Assembly: GCF_902501965.1 (NCBI RefSeq)
Contig: NZ_CABWID010000022.1
Span: 1-64,000 of the forward strand
Reading direction: 5' to 3'
Origin: Collinsella sp. AK_207A
GTDB lineage: Bacteria; Actinomycetota; Coriobacteriia; Coriobacteriales; Coriobacteriaceae
Length of the DNA stretch: 64,000 nt
The translations under genes were made by a program, and so were the position numbers. The notes beneath the pieces are model-generated. The model saw nothing but the letters and a program-made list of their open reading frames with translations, was not told where the DNA came from and made no database searches. Shown in pieces: positions 36,620 through 45,545 of the stretch. Every line of letters begins with the position of its first letter. Position 1 is the first letter of the stretch.

Positions 36620-36725
36620 CTACAGGTGGGCGATACTCTACGCCTTGCGGCACCCCGTCGCCCACGGAGGTTAAACGTACACGTAAACCGCACTCTAAAA
36701 GCCGCGACTTCCGGTGGTTAGTTTA
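36620..36725 (-). ncRNA. candidate type III antitoxin RNA region
   Basis: Between a TATAAA-like element on the minus strand (about 36722-36728) and the terminator lie about 100 bases. They contain an 8-bp stem (gtgggcga 36626-36633; tcgcccac 36658-36665). I see no clear tandem repeat units, unlike classical ToxI, so the assignment rests on position. Confidence 0.35.
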
Positions 36726-36801
36726 TACCACGAAATCTCGCCTTCGATGCGCATAGCTCACAAAATAACACTTGCTGGGCCGTCACCCCCCGGCCGTTAC
36801 C

Positions 36802-36819
36802 CTCCAATCTTCATTGGAG
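36802..36819 (-). repeat. orphan leader hairpin of a lost DUF4143 gene
   Basis: The core ctccaatcttcattggag is the same as the centre of the inverted repeat at DUF4143 copy 2 (23340-23371). It again lies about 80-100 bases left of an IEWE core (J5). The gene body is missing; its tail may be the fragment at 37143-37200. Confidence 0.5.
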
Positions 36820-36897
36820 CCAGCAGATCAATTCATATAGTTATGGGGGTTTATCCTAAAGTAAATCAAATTTATACGCCCATAACTAAAGAATTTC

Positions 36898-36912
36898 CTA
36901 TTCCCACTCAAT
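36898..36912 (-). repeat. integration-site core J5 (IEWE-stop)
   Basis: The minus strand reads ATT GAG TGG GAA TAG. The left flank (cgcccataactaaagaattt) matches the left flank of J2 (cccccataactaaggaatt). Confidence 0.6.
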
Positions 36913-36961
36913 AGTTAGAAACTCTCTCCAGTTTGGGCTGGTTTGTCGCAGTTTGCTCCAA

Positions 36962-37025
36962 TTTGTCCTATTTACACCTAGTCTCAAAATTGACGAAATT
37001 CCATGGGGTCAAATCTGGGTCACGG
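36962..37025. repeat. direct repeat flanking the helicase cassette, left copy
   Basis: 64 bases (tttgtcctatttacacctag through caaatctgggtcacgg) nearly identical to 40031-40095. Both copies are also preceded by ctctctccagtttg. Confidence 0.75.
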
Positions 37026-37142
37026 TTGTCCGAGTCATTCGAAGCATTTTTGTGAGTCACGGCAAGCTGCGAGCAGTACCGAATAGTCGCACGGGCACTA
37101 TATATCAAGGGAGGGCAAGGTAGAGAAGCTCTACAAACCCTT

Positions 37143-37200
37143 AAAAGATCCTCCCTTCCTGCATGAACTCGAGGATGTTGGCATGGATGGATGCCGCCAA
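37143..37200 (-). pseudogene. C-terminal remnant of a DUF4143 ATPase
   Basis: The minus frame ends IHANILEFMQEGRIF-stop, almost the same as the end of DUF4143 copy 2 (IHANIPEFMQEGRAF). Only about 16-19 codons remain, directly before the helicase gene. Confidence 0.55.
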
Positions 37201-37330
37201 AACTTCTGTGCATCCGTTATCCAGCACTTGCCTCTTCTGAAAACTAAGATCAGCCGTTGCAATGACCAGGATTGAAAAACATCTCAAGCGCTTTAATACG
37301 GTCGGTTTTGGCGAGGAATCCACCACGAGT

Positions 37331-39871
37331 CTACCTTTGTTCCTTAGCTATGAATGTTTCAACCCTGGTATCAAGGATCTGGTCGGGGCGAAGGTTGTGC
37401 TGGTCGATTAGCATCTCGCATTCCGCCAATCGACCTCCCTCATTAAGCGTTCCATGACTTAGGATCGCAATCAATTGACCAATCGATTTTACAAGTTCGT
37501 TAAGCTTATTAAGCGTAAGCACTAATGCTGATTCTGCACTTGCATTCTTGTATGCCAAATTATTTGGATGAACAGATATTGCAAAACATTTCATTTTTGG
37601 ATACTGAGCTCGTAACCACTCTTTTGCGACCTGAAGCTGTCCATGTTCTTGTTTCGTGAGCGGATTATCCGAAAGTTTTTCGTTTTTTGCTTCAAAGGCA
37701 AAAGCAATATCCTCTTCTTCAAAAACCCAGGCAACGTCGGGTCCGTCACCGTTATCGTCGTAACGTTTCGAGCTGGCACCAAGGTATTTCCCCAGCAGCT
37801 CAAGTTTTGATTCGAATTCTTTTGAATCGCATTGCTCCGATAAGGAATTCAAGTCTGTGTCGAATTTCGTCGACACATCGCTGCTTTTTCGAGTTTGGTA
37901 CGAAATGAATTCAATTATCTTTCTTGCTTGCAAGCTAACGTCAGAGTCTGAGCTAGAGAACATGGGCTTAGCAAGTGAACGGTTGAGCCCGTTTGCGCGA
38001 GTTTGTAGCTCTCTGGAAGTCTCTACATCGTCATCCGAATAGGCAATTTGAGCTGCCAGGCGGAGGACAAGTCCCTTTACTGAATTGTCTATATTTTCAC
38101 TATTCGTAAATTGTTTTAGGAGCTCGACAGCTCGACCACTCCTGCCTTTGCGCCATTCGTTTAGCGCTTTTCTTTCACAGAGAGCAAAATCTTCGAGCAT
38201 GCTGTCGTCAACAGATTCAAAATCGTTGACCTTATCTGCCACATAGCTTGACAAATAGGCTGCAAAATCGGGGTCGTCATTGACTCCCTGATCGATAACC
38301 TCAACGAAGTCATTTGCTGACTTTACTTCGTTCATAATGCCTTGCCCGCATTCGATTTGGGCTCTTGTTGTAGGGGTCAAGAACACAGCATGGCGGTTGT
38401 CATTAACCCACTCGCAAAGATCGAATCCAATCAAAGCAACGACACAGTAATCACCCGAACCCCTTGTACCTCTGCCCATTGCTTGCTCAATGTTTTGGGC
38501 GATTGAGCGGGCATAGACTTTGCTATGGACTAGGTTTTTCGACATCAATTTATGGTGATCGGACATCCCCTTGGGGATGCCTGAGACGACAAGCATACGG
38601 CATGCATCGCCTGGCAAGTCAATACCGTTGTATCGATTTGCAAATACAATTGGTGTGTCCAGCTTGCTTACCTTCAGGTCGTTTACAGCCTGAACAACCT
38701 CGCTTCCTTTTACAGTGGGGATTCCCAATTGTTTCCATTGCTCTGCAGTTGCAAAGCTCGGTTCGAGAACTACGACGCCCTTTTTGTCTTTCGCAAGGGC
38801 AATCATTTTCTCGACGAGCGCGGTTCGAAGCTCTTCTTTTGCCCCAATCTCGAGAACCATCCTCCGCCCTACACCAGCAAGTGTTTTGGGGGAGATGACG
38901 TTGATGTCATCTTTCTTGCATCCAAACGATCTAACGATTGCACTTTCGTCAGCAAACGTTGCAGACATGTACACTCTTCTAGGTGCTTCTTCGAATGTCG
39001 GAAACTTCTCCACAAGGGGAAGAATTGGAGTAATTGAGAATCTGTCGCGACTCAGTGTTGCAAGACAGTACTTGAGATCGTCTTTGATGAGATCCCAGCC
39101 AAAGCTTATAGAGTTTGCCGTAAGCGTGCCTTTTTTATTTGACGCTGCGAAATCAGAAATGCTTCGGGCGACCTTCTGTCGATGCTTTTCCCACGCCCAG
39201 AATGGGACCTCCAGCACCTCTTCGCCAGCTGTGCGAGTCCCAGAAACGAAATCGTCGAAAGTTGACACTTTATCGATATCATCAAAGCTTGAGCGAAAGA
39301 GCATCGCAACTTTTTGATATAAGTCAGGTGCATCCGATGCATTTACCTCCACCGTGAATGCGCTTCGAACCGAGTCAAAGGAAGAGTGCGCATCATCTAT
39401 GATGATTACTGAAACTTCCTCGGCTTCGGGTCCTCCTTCCAAGCCGAAGGAGGACTTGCCGTTAAAGAGGGCTTGATAATGGGCAACGAGAATCGTTGAG
39501 CCATTTCTGAAATCCGCAGTAAGCGATCCCCTTCCGTTATATTCGGAAGCGGGTATTCCAAGTGTCCTTGCTTGTTCGCACACTTGATGGACAAGCTGTT
39601 TGTTGTCGACAAGGTACAATGCTCCACGTTTTAGCTCTCGTGCACTAGAGAGGGCAATCAGCAGGCCTATAAGGGTTTTGCCGCCTCCCGTATTAAGCTT
39701 GATAACGGTGTCTTTCGTTTTTCTGTTAGCAAACCATGCATCAAGTACCTCAGCCTGGCTGCTATGTAAATCATCAAAGGATTGGGGTTTCGGCAGCCTA
39801 TCGAAAATCTCATCAGGCTTTATGCGCAGCGTAGAGTTCTGCGATGCTGCCATCTTTTTAAAATCAACCAT
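37331..39871 (-). CDS. DEAD/DEAH-box helicase with C-terminal nuclease-like domain
   Basis: 846 aa, AT-rich. Helicase motifs in order: KLNTGGGKT (Walker A, about 60), IIIDDAHSS (DEAH variant, about 160), YMSATF (about 300) and QAMGRGTRGSG (motif VI, about 465). Near residue 715-740 the sequence GPDVAWVFEEEDIAFAFEAK has the D-spacer-ExK form of PD-(D/E)xK nucleases. The layout suits a DNA-degrading defence protein or single-chain restriction factor; I cannot assign it to a named system. It is flanked by 64-bp direct repeats, indicating a unit that was inserted or could be lost as a cassette. Confidence 0.75.
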   Translation of the reverse strand: MVDFKKMAASQNSTLRIKPDEIFDRLPKPQSFDDLHSSQAEVLDAWFANRKTKDTVIKLNTGGGKTLIGLLIALSSARELKRGALYLVDNKQLVHQVCEQARTLGIPASEYNGRGSLTADFRNGSTILVAHYQALFNGKSSFGLEGGPEAEEVSVIIIDDAHSSFDSVRSAFTVEVNASDAPDLYQKVAMLFRSSFDDIDKVSTFDDFVSGTRTAGEEVLEVPFWAWEKHRQKVARSISDFAASNKKGTLTANSISFGWDLIKDDLKYCLATLSRDRFSITPILPLVEKFPTFEEAPRRVYMSATFADESAIVRSFGCKKDDINVISPKTLAGVGRRMVLEIGAKEELRTALVEKMIALAKDKKGVVVLEPSFATAEQWKQLGIPTVKGSEVVQAVNDLKVSKLDTPIVFANRYNGIDLPGDACRMLVVSGIPKGMSDHHKLMSKNLVHSKVYARSIAQNIEQAMGRGTRGSGDYCVVALIGFDLCEWVNDNRHAVFLTPTTRAQIECGQGIMNEVKSANDFVEVIDQGVNDDPDFAAYLSSYVADKVNDFESVDDSMLEDFALCERKALNEWRKGRSGRAVELLKQFTNSENIDNSVKGLVLRLAAQIAYSDDDVETSRELQTRANGLNRSLAKPMFSSSDSDVSLQARKIIEFISYQTRKSSDVSTKFDTDLNSLSEQCDSKEFESKLELLGKYLGASSKRYDDNGDGPDVAWVFEEEDIAFAFEAKNEKLSDNPLTKQEHGQLQVAKEWLRAQYPKMKCFAISVHPNNLAYKNASAESALVLTLNKLNELVKSIGQLIAILSHGTLNEGGRLAECEMLIDQHNLRPDQILDTRVETFIAKEQR

Positions 39872-40030
39872 TTGATAGTCCTTAGCTATGCTGTTCGACG
39901 TTGCAAATCAGATGTTGCCTGTTTTGACCATTTCATCGCTTCGAAGCTGCAGTTCGATTCTGCCTTGAGGTTTTCAGTTTGTTCCAGGACCTTCTCAGAT
40001 ACCTCTTCAATAGCAAAAACCTCTCTCCAG

Positions 40031-40095
40031 TTTGTCCTATTTACGCTCAGTCTCAAAAATTGACGAAATTCCATGGGGTCAAATCTGGGTCACGG
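40031..40095. repeat. direct repeat flanking the helicase cassette, right copy
   Basis: Matches 36962-37025 with few differences; after it both copies continue with diverged sequence ending in gtcac repeats. Confidence 0.75.
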
Positions 40096-40263
40096 CTTTT
40101 CGGGTCATCGGAGGCTATTTTGTAGGTCACAGTGGGTCACGAAAGCTGGCGAGTGGGTTCTCAAGGTGTTTTAATTGCATGGCAAGAGAGAAGCGGTAGA
40201 CAGGCCCCGTTCCTACTGTGCGCTTTCCCCAGGCCGGCGCCGCCCGTCTGCTTCCGCCCGAGC

Positions 40264-41085
40264 CTACCGGGCGTCTTCGATCCTGGCGACGAATTCATTG
40301 ACCCACCGAATCGCCTCGTCAACATCCTGGAGCACGGGCAGGCCCTCTGCGAGGGAGGCGTACATCTCATCCCATCCCTTTTGCTTGGCAATGGCCGGCG
40401 GCCAGGCCTGCGCTCGCCTGTAGGAGAAAAGCCTCCGGCAGGCGGCCCTCGCAGCCGTAAGGTCGACCTCGGCTCTGGCGTCGATCAGCTGGAGGTCGAT
40501 GAGATCGCGGGCCCGATCACCCGGACCGGAGACGGCGTGGAGCTTCTGGGCGACCTGGTGGTCGAGCGGCATGAGGGGAACTCTGCCGGGCGCGGGGAAC
40601 CCCATCGCCTCGAAGAGCTCGCCGGCGTCCGTCAGCTCGGCCCAGTCTGGCGCGTCGGCGTCGCCTATCTCGTTGTGGCCGACCTCGAGCGGCACCGTGC
40701 ACCAGGGCTTCCCGAGGTAGTCCAGCTTGACGTCATACGGCTGCATGACGTACTGCTCGGGAATCCCATCGGGTGAGGCCGGGTCCTTTTCTACCACGCG
40801 GCCGGAGAACCCCTCCCAGCCGGAGCGGAGCCCCGAGTCGAGCTGGGCGGCGTAGGCTGCGGGATCGGTCGCCGTGGCGGTGTCTAGGTCCGTGGTGAAC
40901 CGCGTGTTATCCTCGCCGAAGCGCATCTTGAGCGCGCTGCCGCCCTTGACGACCCCGTCGGGGAGCATGCTCGCCACGATCGCGTTCGCCATCACGGTGC
41001 GCGCCCTCACGAAGTCCTGGGGCGCGCCCCCGCAGAGCCTGCGTATCGCGTCGTCGAGATGGCGCATGCTGTTGGGCCTCTTCAT
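40264..41085 (-). CDS. AbiEii-type nucleotidyltransferase toxin (type IV toxin-antitoxin)
   Basis: 273 aa. The nucleotidyltransferase signature VVKGGSALKMRFG followed by FTTDLDTAT is the defining motif of AbiEii/AbiGii toxins. Other family marks are PYDVKLDYLGKPWCTVPLEV and LDHQVAQKLHAVSG with DLIDLQL. AbiEii members transfer nucleotides to tRNA 3' ends and block growth during phage infection. It overlaps the antitoxin gene upstream by four bases. Confidence 0.85.
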   Translation of the reverse strand: MKRPNSMRHLDDAIRRLCGGAPQDFVRARTVMANAIVASMLPDGVVKGGSALKMRFGEDNTRFTTDLDTATATDPAAYAAQLDSGLRSGWEGFSGRVVEKDPASPDGIPEQYVMQPYDVKLDYLGKPWCTVPLEVGHNEIGDADAPDWAELTDAGELFEAMGFPAPGRVPLMPLDHQVAQKLHAVSGPGDRARDLIDLQLIDARAEVDLTAARAACRRLFSYRRAQAWPPAIAKQKGWDEMYASLAEGLPVLQDVDEAIRWVNEFVARIEDAR

Positions 41086-41606
41086 CGGGTTATCTCCTCC
41101 TTGATCCGCTCTTCCTCCTCTTTGGTTATGTAGCCGCGCGCGAGCGCCTCGCTTGCGGCCTCGACGGCCCTGTCGGCCCCCATGGTCTTCGAGGCCGCCG
41201 CGATGGCGGCCGGCAAGGGCTGGCAGGCGATGCCCTCCAGGTAGACGGGGACCGTCCCGCCCATTCGCTCCAAGGTGACCCCGGGGCCCAGATTGCGCCG
41301 GCAGCGCCTCGGCGACGCGAGACGCATTTTAGTAGGGTCGGTCGGCGCCAGCCCCAGTAGCGCCACAACCGATTCTCCGCAGAGGAAGGCATCTTCACCC
41401 GCCGCCTTCACGGCGATGGCATAGGGCGCCTGCGGCTGCGATGGCCAAATGGGCATGCGGTACACGCCGCGCGCGACGCGCACGAGCTTCCCCAGCTTTT
41501 CTTGCTGGACCATCTCCGCCCTGGACATGCCGAGCCCGGCTGCCTCAGCAGAGGTGATTAGGCCGAAGTCGTCTACCGCCTCGTATATGTCGTCGATTTT
41601 AGCCAT
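41082..41606 (-). CDS. AbiEi-type antitoxin / transcriptional regulator
   Basis: 174 aa. The N-terminal winged helix (DDFGLITSAEAAGLGMSRAE, LVRVARGVYRMP) matches the AbiEi antitoxin domain. The C-terminal part (PLPAAIAAASKTMGADRAVE) is the effector domain. AbiEi proteins repress their own promoter at inverted repeats and neutralise the toxin without stable contact. The inverted repeat just upstream of ATG 41606 is the likely operator. Confidence 0.8.
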   Translation of the reverse strand: MAKIDDIYEAVDDFGLITSAEAAGLGMSRAEMVQQEKLGKLVRVARGVYRMPIWPSQPQAPYAIAVKAAGEDAFLCGESVVALLGLAPTDPTKMRLASPRRCRRNLGPGVTLERMGGTVPVYLEGIACQPLPAAIAAASKTMGADRAVEAASEALARGYITKEEEERIKEEITR

Positions 41607-41609
41607 ACC

Positions 41610-41635
41610 GAAAGTATAGCGTATTTACTATACTT
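41610..41635 (-). promoter_or_regulatory. probable AbiEi operator
   Basis: Arms aaagtatag (41610-41618) and ctatacttt (41627-41635) surround an AT-rich centre overlapping the presumed promoter, four bases before the start of the antitoxin gene. Confidence 0.65.
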
Positions 41636-41740
41636 TTGACCTATCAAAAGTATGCAGCCCTGAGATGGTGCCTGCAGTGCGCCATGGGTGCTGGGGGTGC
41701 GCCCCAAATCCTGGAGATAATCTCTCGAGGAGGAATCGAA

Positions 41741-41893
41741 ATGGCGTACTCAAAAGAAGCAATCGATGGAGTTCTGGCATATTTGGACGAGGGACACTCG
41801 GCTCGAGACGCGGAGCGCCGCTTCGGCGTGAGCCATGAGAGCGCGGCCAGGTGGAGGCGCAAACGCGACGGCAAGCCCATCCAGCCATCCTGA
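41741..41893 (+). CDS. short helix-turn-helix protein (transposase OrfA-like remnant)
   Basis: 50 aa from ATG 41741 with ribosome site cgaggagg. One HTH motif (ARDAERRFGVSHESAARWRR) like the first domain of IS3/IS630 transposases. Too short for a full OrfA; either a remnant or a small DNA-binding protein. The following 225 bases (41894-42119) hold no supported gene. Confidence 0.45.
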   Translation: MAYSKEAIDGVLAYLDEGHSARDAERRFGVSHESAARWRRKRDGKPIQPS

Positions 41894-42119
41894 GTTCATT
41901 GCGCAGACCCCTATGCCGGGACGTCCCCCTTCGCCTTCCTTGGCTCCGCCACACTCGCTCAGAACCAGGCTCTTCAGGCAAGGCGCGAAAAACTTTTACT
42001 GCGCAAAACTCGAGCCCTACCGGGTTTTCGCTTGATTCCTTGCCCTCGGCCAGAACCTGAGCGGCTTCCGAATCACAAGGCAGGCCAAAGGGGCCGGCCA
42101 CGAACAAACGGAGGTCATC

Positions 42120-42474
42120 ATGAGCAATTTCGAACTTCAGGAGAAGGCAGTCAAGGCAGCCACCCGCTTCATCGAGCGCAAGGGCTTCGAGCTTTTTGAG
42201 ACCGGTTGGACTTCCCCCCGAGGGAACCCAGATCGACCTGATCGCCAGCGACGAGGACACCCTGGTCTTCATCGACGTCACCGCAACCGAGTACGGCGGG
42301 GGCGGCTTCGGGGGCGGCAAGATCCCCCGCAGCGACCTTGGGATCGCGGCAGCGTCCTGGCTCGCAGGCAACACGCCCGACGGCGACATCCAGGTCCGCT
42401 TCGACATCATCGACATGCTGGTCGTGAGCACCGACAGGGCGCTCCCGAGGCACCACATCAACGCCTTCAGCTGA
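42120..42474 (+). pseudogene. YraN/UPF0102-like nuclease-fold protein, frameshifted
   Basis: Start ATG 42120 behind cggaggtc. Residues 1-31 (MSNFELQEKAVKAATRFIER and on) then a frameshift at six C (about 42216-42221). One C fewer gives a continuous product: EGTQIDLIASDEDTLVFIDV, GKIPRSDLGIAAASWLAG, to HHINAFS-stop at 42474. The E(G)xxIDLIA-(13)-FIDV/E pattern is that of the YraN restriction-like fold (E-D-ExK with the last residues changed to DVT). Candidate cargo of an island. Confidence 0.55.
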
Positions 42475-42593
42475 GGGGTCGAGTAACCGACCTCCATCCC
42501 GGCCCCAGCTGGAGGGCCGGGAGCCCTGGATTGGCTACACTATCTTGGGCAGGAAAACGAGGGAGGAAGATCGCTTGAGAGAAAGGACCTGAG

Positions 42594-42869
42594 ATGGTGG
42601 ACCCGCAGCACCCCAGGCACTTCAGCGAGGAGTTCAAGCGCCAGATAGTCGAGCTCTACAACGCTGGCAAGCCGGTTTCGAAGATCATGTCCGAGTACGA
42701 CTTGGGCCGGTCCACGGTGAGGCGCTGGATCACCAGGATCAACGAGACCGGATCCAGCAAGGCGGCCGGAAGCAGGACACCCGAGCAGCAGCGGCTTCTG
42801 AAGCTCGAGAAGGAGAACAAGCGCCTGCGGCGTGCTGCGGTGTTGTCAGCGAGCAGCCCCACGCTGTAG
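42594..42869 (+). CDS. IS3-family OrfA, truncated at the C-terminus
   Basis: 91 codons. HFSEEFKRQIVELYNAGKPV starts a typical HTH, followed by the coiled coil EQQRLLKLEKENKRLRRA. The expected leucine zipper end and OrfB are missing. From about 42845 the sequence becomes the antisense of a methyltransferase gene, so a deletion joined the two. Confidence 0.7.
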   Translation: MVDPQHPRHFSEEFKRQIVELYNAGKPVSKIMSEYDLGRSTVRRWITRINETGSSKAAGSRTPEQQRLLKLEKENKRLRRAAVLSASSPTL

Positions 42870-43126
42870 GGGCTCGACACCGCGAGGAACGCGTTGCGCT
42901 CGTAGTCGGATGCCGACTTGCCGTGGTTCTTTTTGACAACCGAAAGCTTGCGGCGCAATACCTCGGCTAGGAAGCTCACATCGCCGCAGGCGGGCTCAAG
43001 GAAGCGGCTTTCAATGCGCTCGCATTCGGAAGCCACCTATCGAGCATGGCGTTGACCTCGCGCTCGTTAGTGAAGACCTCGCCGTGGTCCATGACTCGAT
43101 CTCGGGATTTGACCTGTTTGGCCATA
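42862..43126 (-). pseudogene. DNA methyltransferase N-terminal remnant
   Basis: From ATG 43126 the minus strand reads MAKQVKSRDRVMDHGEVFTN and on. After about 35 codons a frame change leads to ECERIESRFLEPACGDVSFL (motif I, usual form DPACGxGNFL) and AEVLRRKLSVVKKNHGKSAS with YERNAFLAVSS. These are adenine-specific methylase features. The gene is cut at the IS3 OrfA fragment, so the catalytic NPPY part is lost. Confidence 0.6.
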
Positions 43127-43333
43127 GGTGCCCCTGAAAGATCGCGGAATATTGCACTGCTTCAGAATGTATCAAGGCCCATCTTGATACAAGGTAGAAA
43201 TTGATGCGCAGAACTTGTCGGTGCGGTTTTGTCTCCAGGTGGCTGATAGAATACTCGTGATTAATAAACTGACTAAACATAAATCAAGAAGCTACGAACG
43301 TGTCTCTATAGCTTGATTCGATAAGGAGGAGCC

Positions 43334-44104
43334 ATGACTGTTAATTCGTATTTGCAGGGCAGAGCAAATGACTTGGTTATTCGTGAAACCGAGAAAGAGA
43401 AGATTCAAAAATCGGTTGATACCATAAAATTAAGGCTCAACGGTTATTATGGTAGCGACTTGTCAGATGTCCTTTTATTCGGGTCTTACACGAGGGGGAC
43501 TATCCTCCCCCGCTCGGCAGACTCACGCTCAGACATTGACATCATGGCAGTATTCAAAAATGAGTACGGATGCAAGCCGCAAACTTTCCTAGACAAACTT
43601 AAGAAATTTGCTGAATACCGGTACCCAAATAGCATCGTTGCTCAATCGAGTCCCTCGATCGTTCTGAAAATGGAACATATCACGTTCGAAATTACCCCTG
43701 CATACAAGAGCTGGTACGGCTACTATATACCGGCAAGCAGAAGCGAATGGCAAGCAACCGATCCGAACGGATTTAACAACATCCTCGTCGAGTGCAACAA
43801 GAACAACGAATACAAGATCAAACCTGTCGTTCGCCTCATGAAGCTATGGAACCTTTCGTTAAACGGCAGAGACATGGCATCTTTCGAGCTAGAGAAGAAG
43901 ATCGCTGAAGAGCTGAAATATGCATATCTCTGCTGCTCTTCCTACACCGAATATCTGAAAAAGGCCTTCTTCGCCATTCAATGGGATACGAATTGGAAGA
44001 AAGTCGACGATGCGGTCCAACATATCGACAATGCTCTGGAATACGAGGCGGATGATATGCCGTACAGCGCTCTCTCGGAAATAAAAATAATTTTCCCGGA
44101 GTGA
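43334..44104 (+). CDS. CD-NTase-like nucleotidyltransferase (SMODS domain), CBASS-type
   Basis: 256 aa. The nucleotidyltransferase core is clear: LFGSYTRGT (residues 48-56), metal-binding SDIDIM (Asp67, Asp69) and a third acidic position in TFEITPAYK. The C-terminal helical half has IKPVVRLMKLWN, common to SMODS proteins of the OAS/cGAS-like class. Such enzymes make cyclic or linear oligonucleotide messengers upon phage infection. The gene is AT-rich, has ribosome site aaggagg and lies five bases from a multi-pass membrane protein, its presumed effector. Confidence 0.75.
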   Translation: MTVNSYLQGRANDLVIRETEKEKIQKSVDTIKLRLNGYYGSDLSDVLLFGSYTRGTILPRSADSRSDIDIMAVFKNEYGCKPQTFLDKLKKFAEYRYPNSIVAQSSPSIVLKMEHITFEITPAYKSWYGYYIPASRSEWQATDPNGFNNILVECNKNNEYKIKPVVRLMKLWNLSLNGRDMASFELEKKIAEELKYAYLCCSSYTEYLKKAFFAIQWDTNWKKVDDAVQHIDNALEYEADDMPYSALSEIKIIFPE

Positions 44105-44108
44105 TTCC

Positions 44109-44882
44109 ATGAGCACCAGGGATGACCACTCATCAGTATACAAAGTTGCCACAGGTCTCGGCGTAGCCGAAACCGTACTGTTCGCGTTGACGGTAGTTTT
44201 AAACCTGGCTGCGACAGTGGCTCCTAACGATATATCGTTCTGCCTGAACATCGCAATCGCGATATCGGCGTTCACTTACTCGGCTATATATATGATCGAC
44301 GACCTCCATGTGTGGTACCAAGCTGAGAACGGGCGGCGAAAAGGCGCCATTGAAAACGCTTTCCATACCAAGTTGACGCCGATGCGCACGGAAGGTTATT
44401 ACAACAACGGCGCCGGCGATTCTGAAACGAAATATGCGCTCAACCTATACGAAAGCTGCTATTTCACTGAGGCAATCTTGAAGAAAATGCTTCCTGGGAT
44501 AATCGTGAAAATTACTCTATCGGCAATCGCTCTGACTGTTTTCATGTTCTGCTTCGATCCTGCGGTGGTAGTGATCTTGGCTCAGGGCATTTTCTCTACT
44601 TGCGTTCTCTTCGGCTGTACGGGAAGCATAGTATGCTATACACGGGTCAAACGATTGAACGAGATCTTTTTTGACATCTTTGTCACTCGGCAATACGACG
44701 GAAGTGGCATCGATGCAATTAAGCTCAAATCGACGGCCCTAGAATACGAAGCCGTGAAGGCGCATTACAAAACTAGGCTTAGTTCTAGAGTTTTCAACAA
44801 GCTCAATGATCAGCTTTCTCGAAAATGGAATGATTTGCTGCAAGAAATGAATCCCGCGACCGTTTTGGCGAGTGCATCGTAA
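44109..44882 (+). CDS. four-helix membrane effector of the CBASS-like operon
   Basis: 257 aa. Four membrane helices in two hairpins (about 15-37, 43-65, 120-142, 146-170), then a cytoplasmic helical tail. This layout resembles the S-4TM and SLATT effectors found beside CD-NTases, which are thought to permeabilise the inner membrane on binding the messenger. No ancillary gene (Cap2/Cap3, HORMA) is present, so this would be a minimal two-gene system. Confidence 0.6.
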   Translation: MSTRDDHSSVYKVATGLGVAETVLFALTVVLNLAATVAPNDISFCLNIAIAISAFTYSAIYMIDDLHVWYQAENGRRKGAIENAFHTKLTPMRTEGYYNNGAGDSETKYALNLYESCYFTEAILKKMLPGIIVKITLSAIALTVFMFCFDPAVVVILAQGIFSTCVLFGCTGSIVCYTRVKRLNEIFFDIFVTRQYDGSGIDAIKLKSTALEYEAVKAHYKTRLSSRVFNKLNDQLSRKWNDLLQEMNPATVLASAS

Positions 44883-44893
44883 ATCTCGAATCA

Positions 44894-45545
44894 TTAGGCT
44901 GCCGACAACGCATAAACGACTGTTCGAGAATTGACGGTCTGGTATGAGCAGGTCGCGAAAGCGAATACTTTGCTCGACCCATCGTATTCAAGCAGAACGA
45001 GGTCGCTTTTGCCAATCCACTCGGCAATCGCGCTTGGGTCGTCGAAGCTTGGGCATACGGTCTCAGCACTGGCGTCCACGACGTCCATGGCAATGACCGA
45101 TAGCTCATACGTGCCGCCATCGCGGGTATGCAGGAAGATGCGCGAATGGCTTCGCGCGTAATCTTCCTCGCTGTACTTCGTGAAATCCGCGAACGCGCTG
45201 CCGTCGGACATGCTGCGCCCGTAGATCGGGACGAGGAGCGACTCTTCCGTGCAGTCGGCGTCGATGTATGGGGTGCCGCAGCCGCCTTGGCCGAGCGCAT
45301 CCAGGTAGAGATAGGCCTTCGGGTTCCGCTTATCGGGCCTGGCTACCGGTTGGCTTATGTTCGTGCTGGGCACCTCCATCCAGGCGACGATTTCCTGGGA
45401 CAAGCTGTCCCAGTCGATACCCCGGGGCTCCTCATGCTCGCTTTCCCCTGACACGGCGCCTTCGAGCGGCTCCGCGATCTCGGCCTTGTCGCTGTCGTCT
45501 GTGGCGATCCAGGTGCATAGCGCGGCGACGGCGAGTGCGGCGAGC
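44894..45545 (-). pseudogene. class B-type sortase, degraded
   Basis: The minus strand carries one membrane helix (LGLVLAALAVAALCTW), then the sortase fold: EIVAWMEVPSTNISQPV, LVPIYGRSM, FATCSYQ and SRTVVYA. The catalytic Cys and Arg are present, but the usual His of the YGH motif is Arg (YGRSM). The 5' end merges at about 45545 with sequence that codes plausibly on the other strand, so the start is lost. Probably inactive. Confidence 0.55.

Noticed and set aside
41628-42497. Minus-strand 289-codon frame opposite the YraN-like gene
   Set aside because: Part of it (about 41950-42100) looks mildly protein-like, but the rest is antisense of a recognisable gene and no start signal is present.
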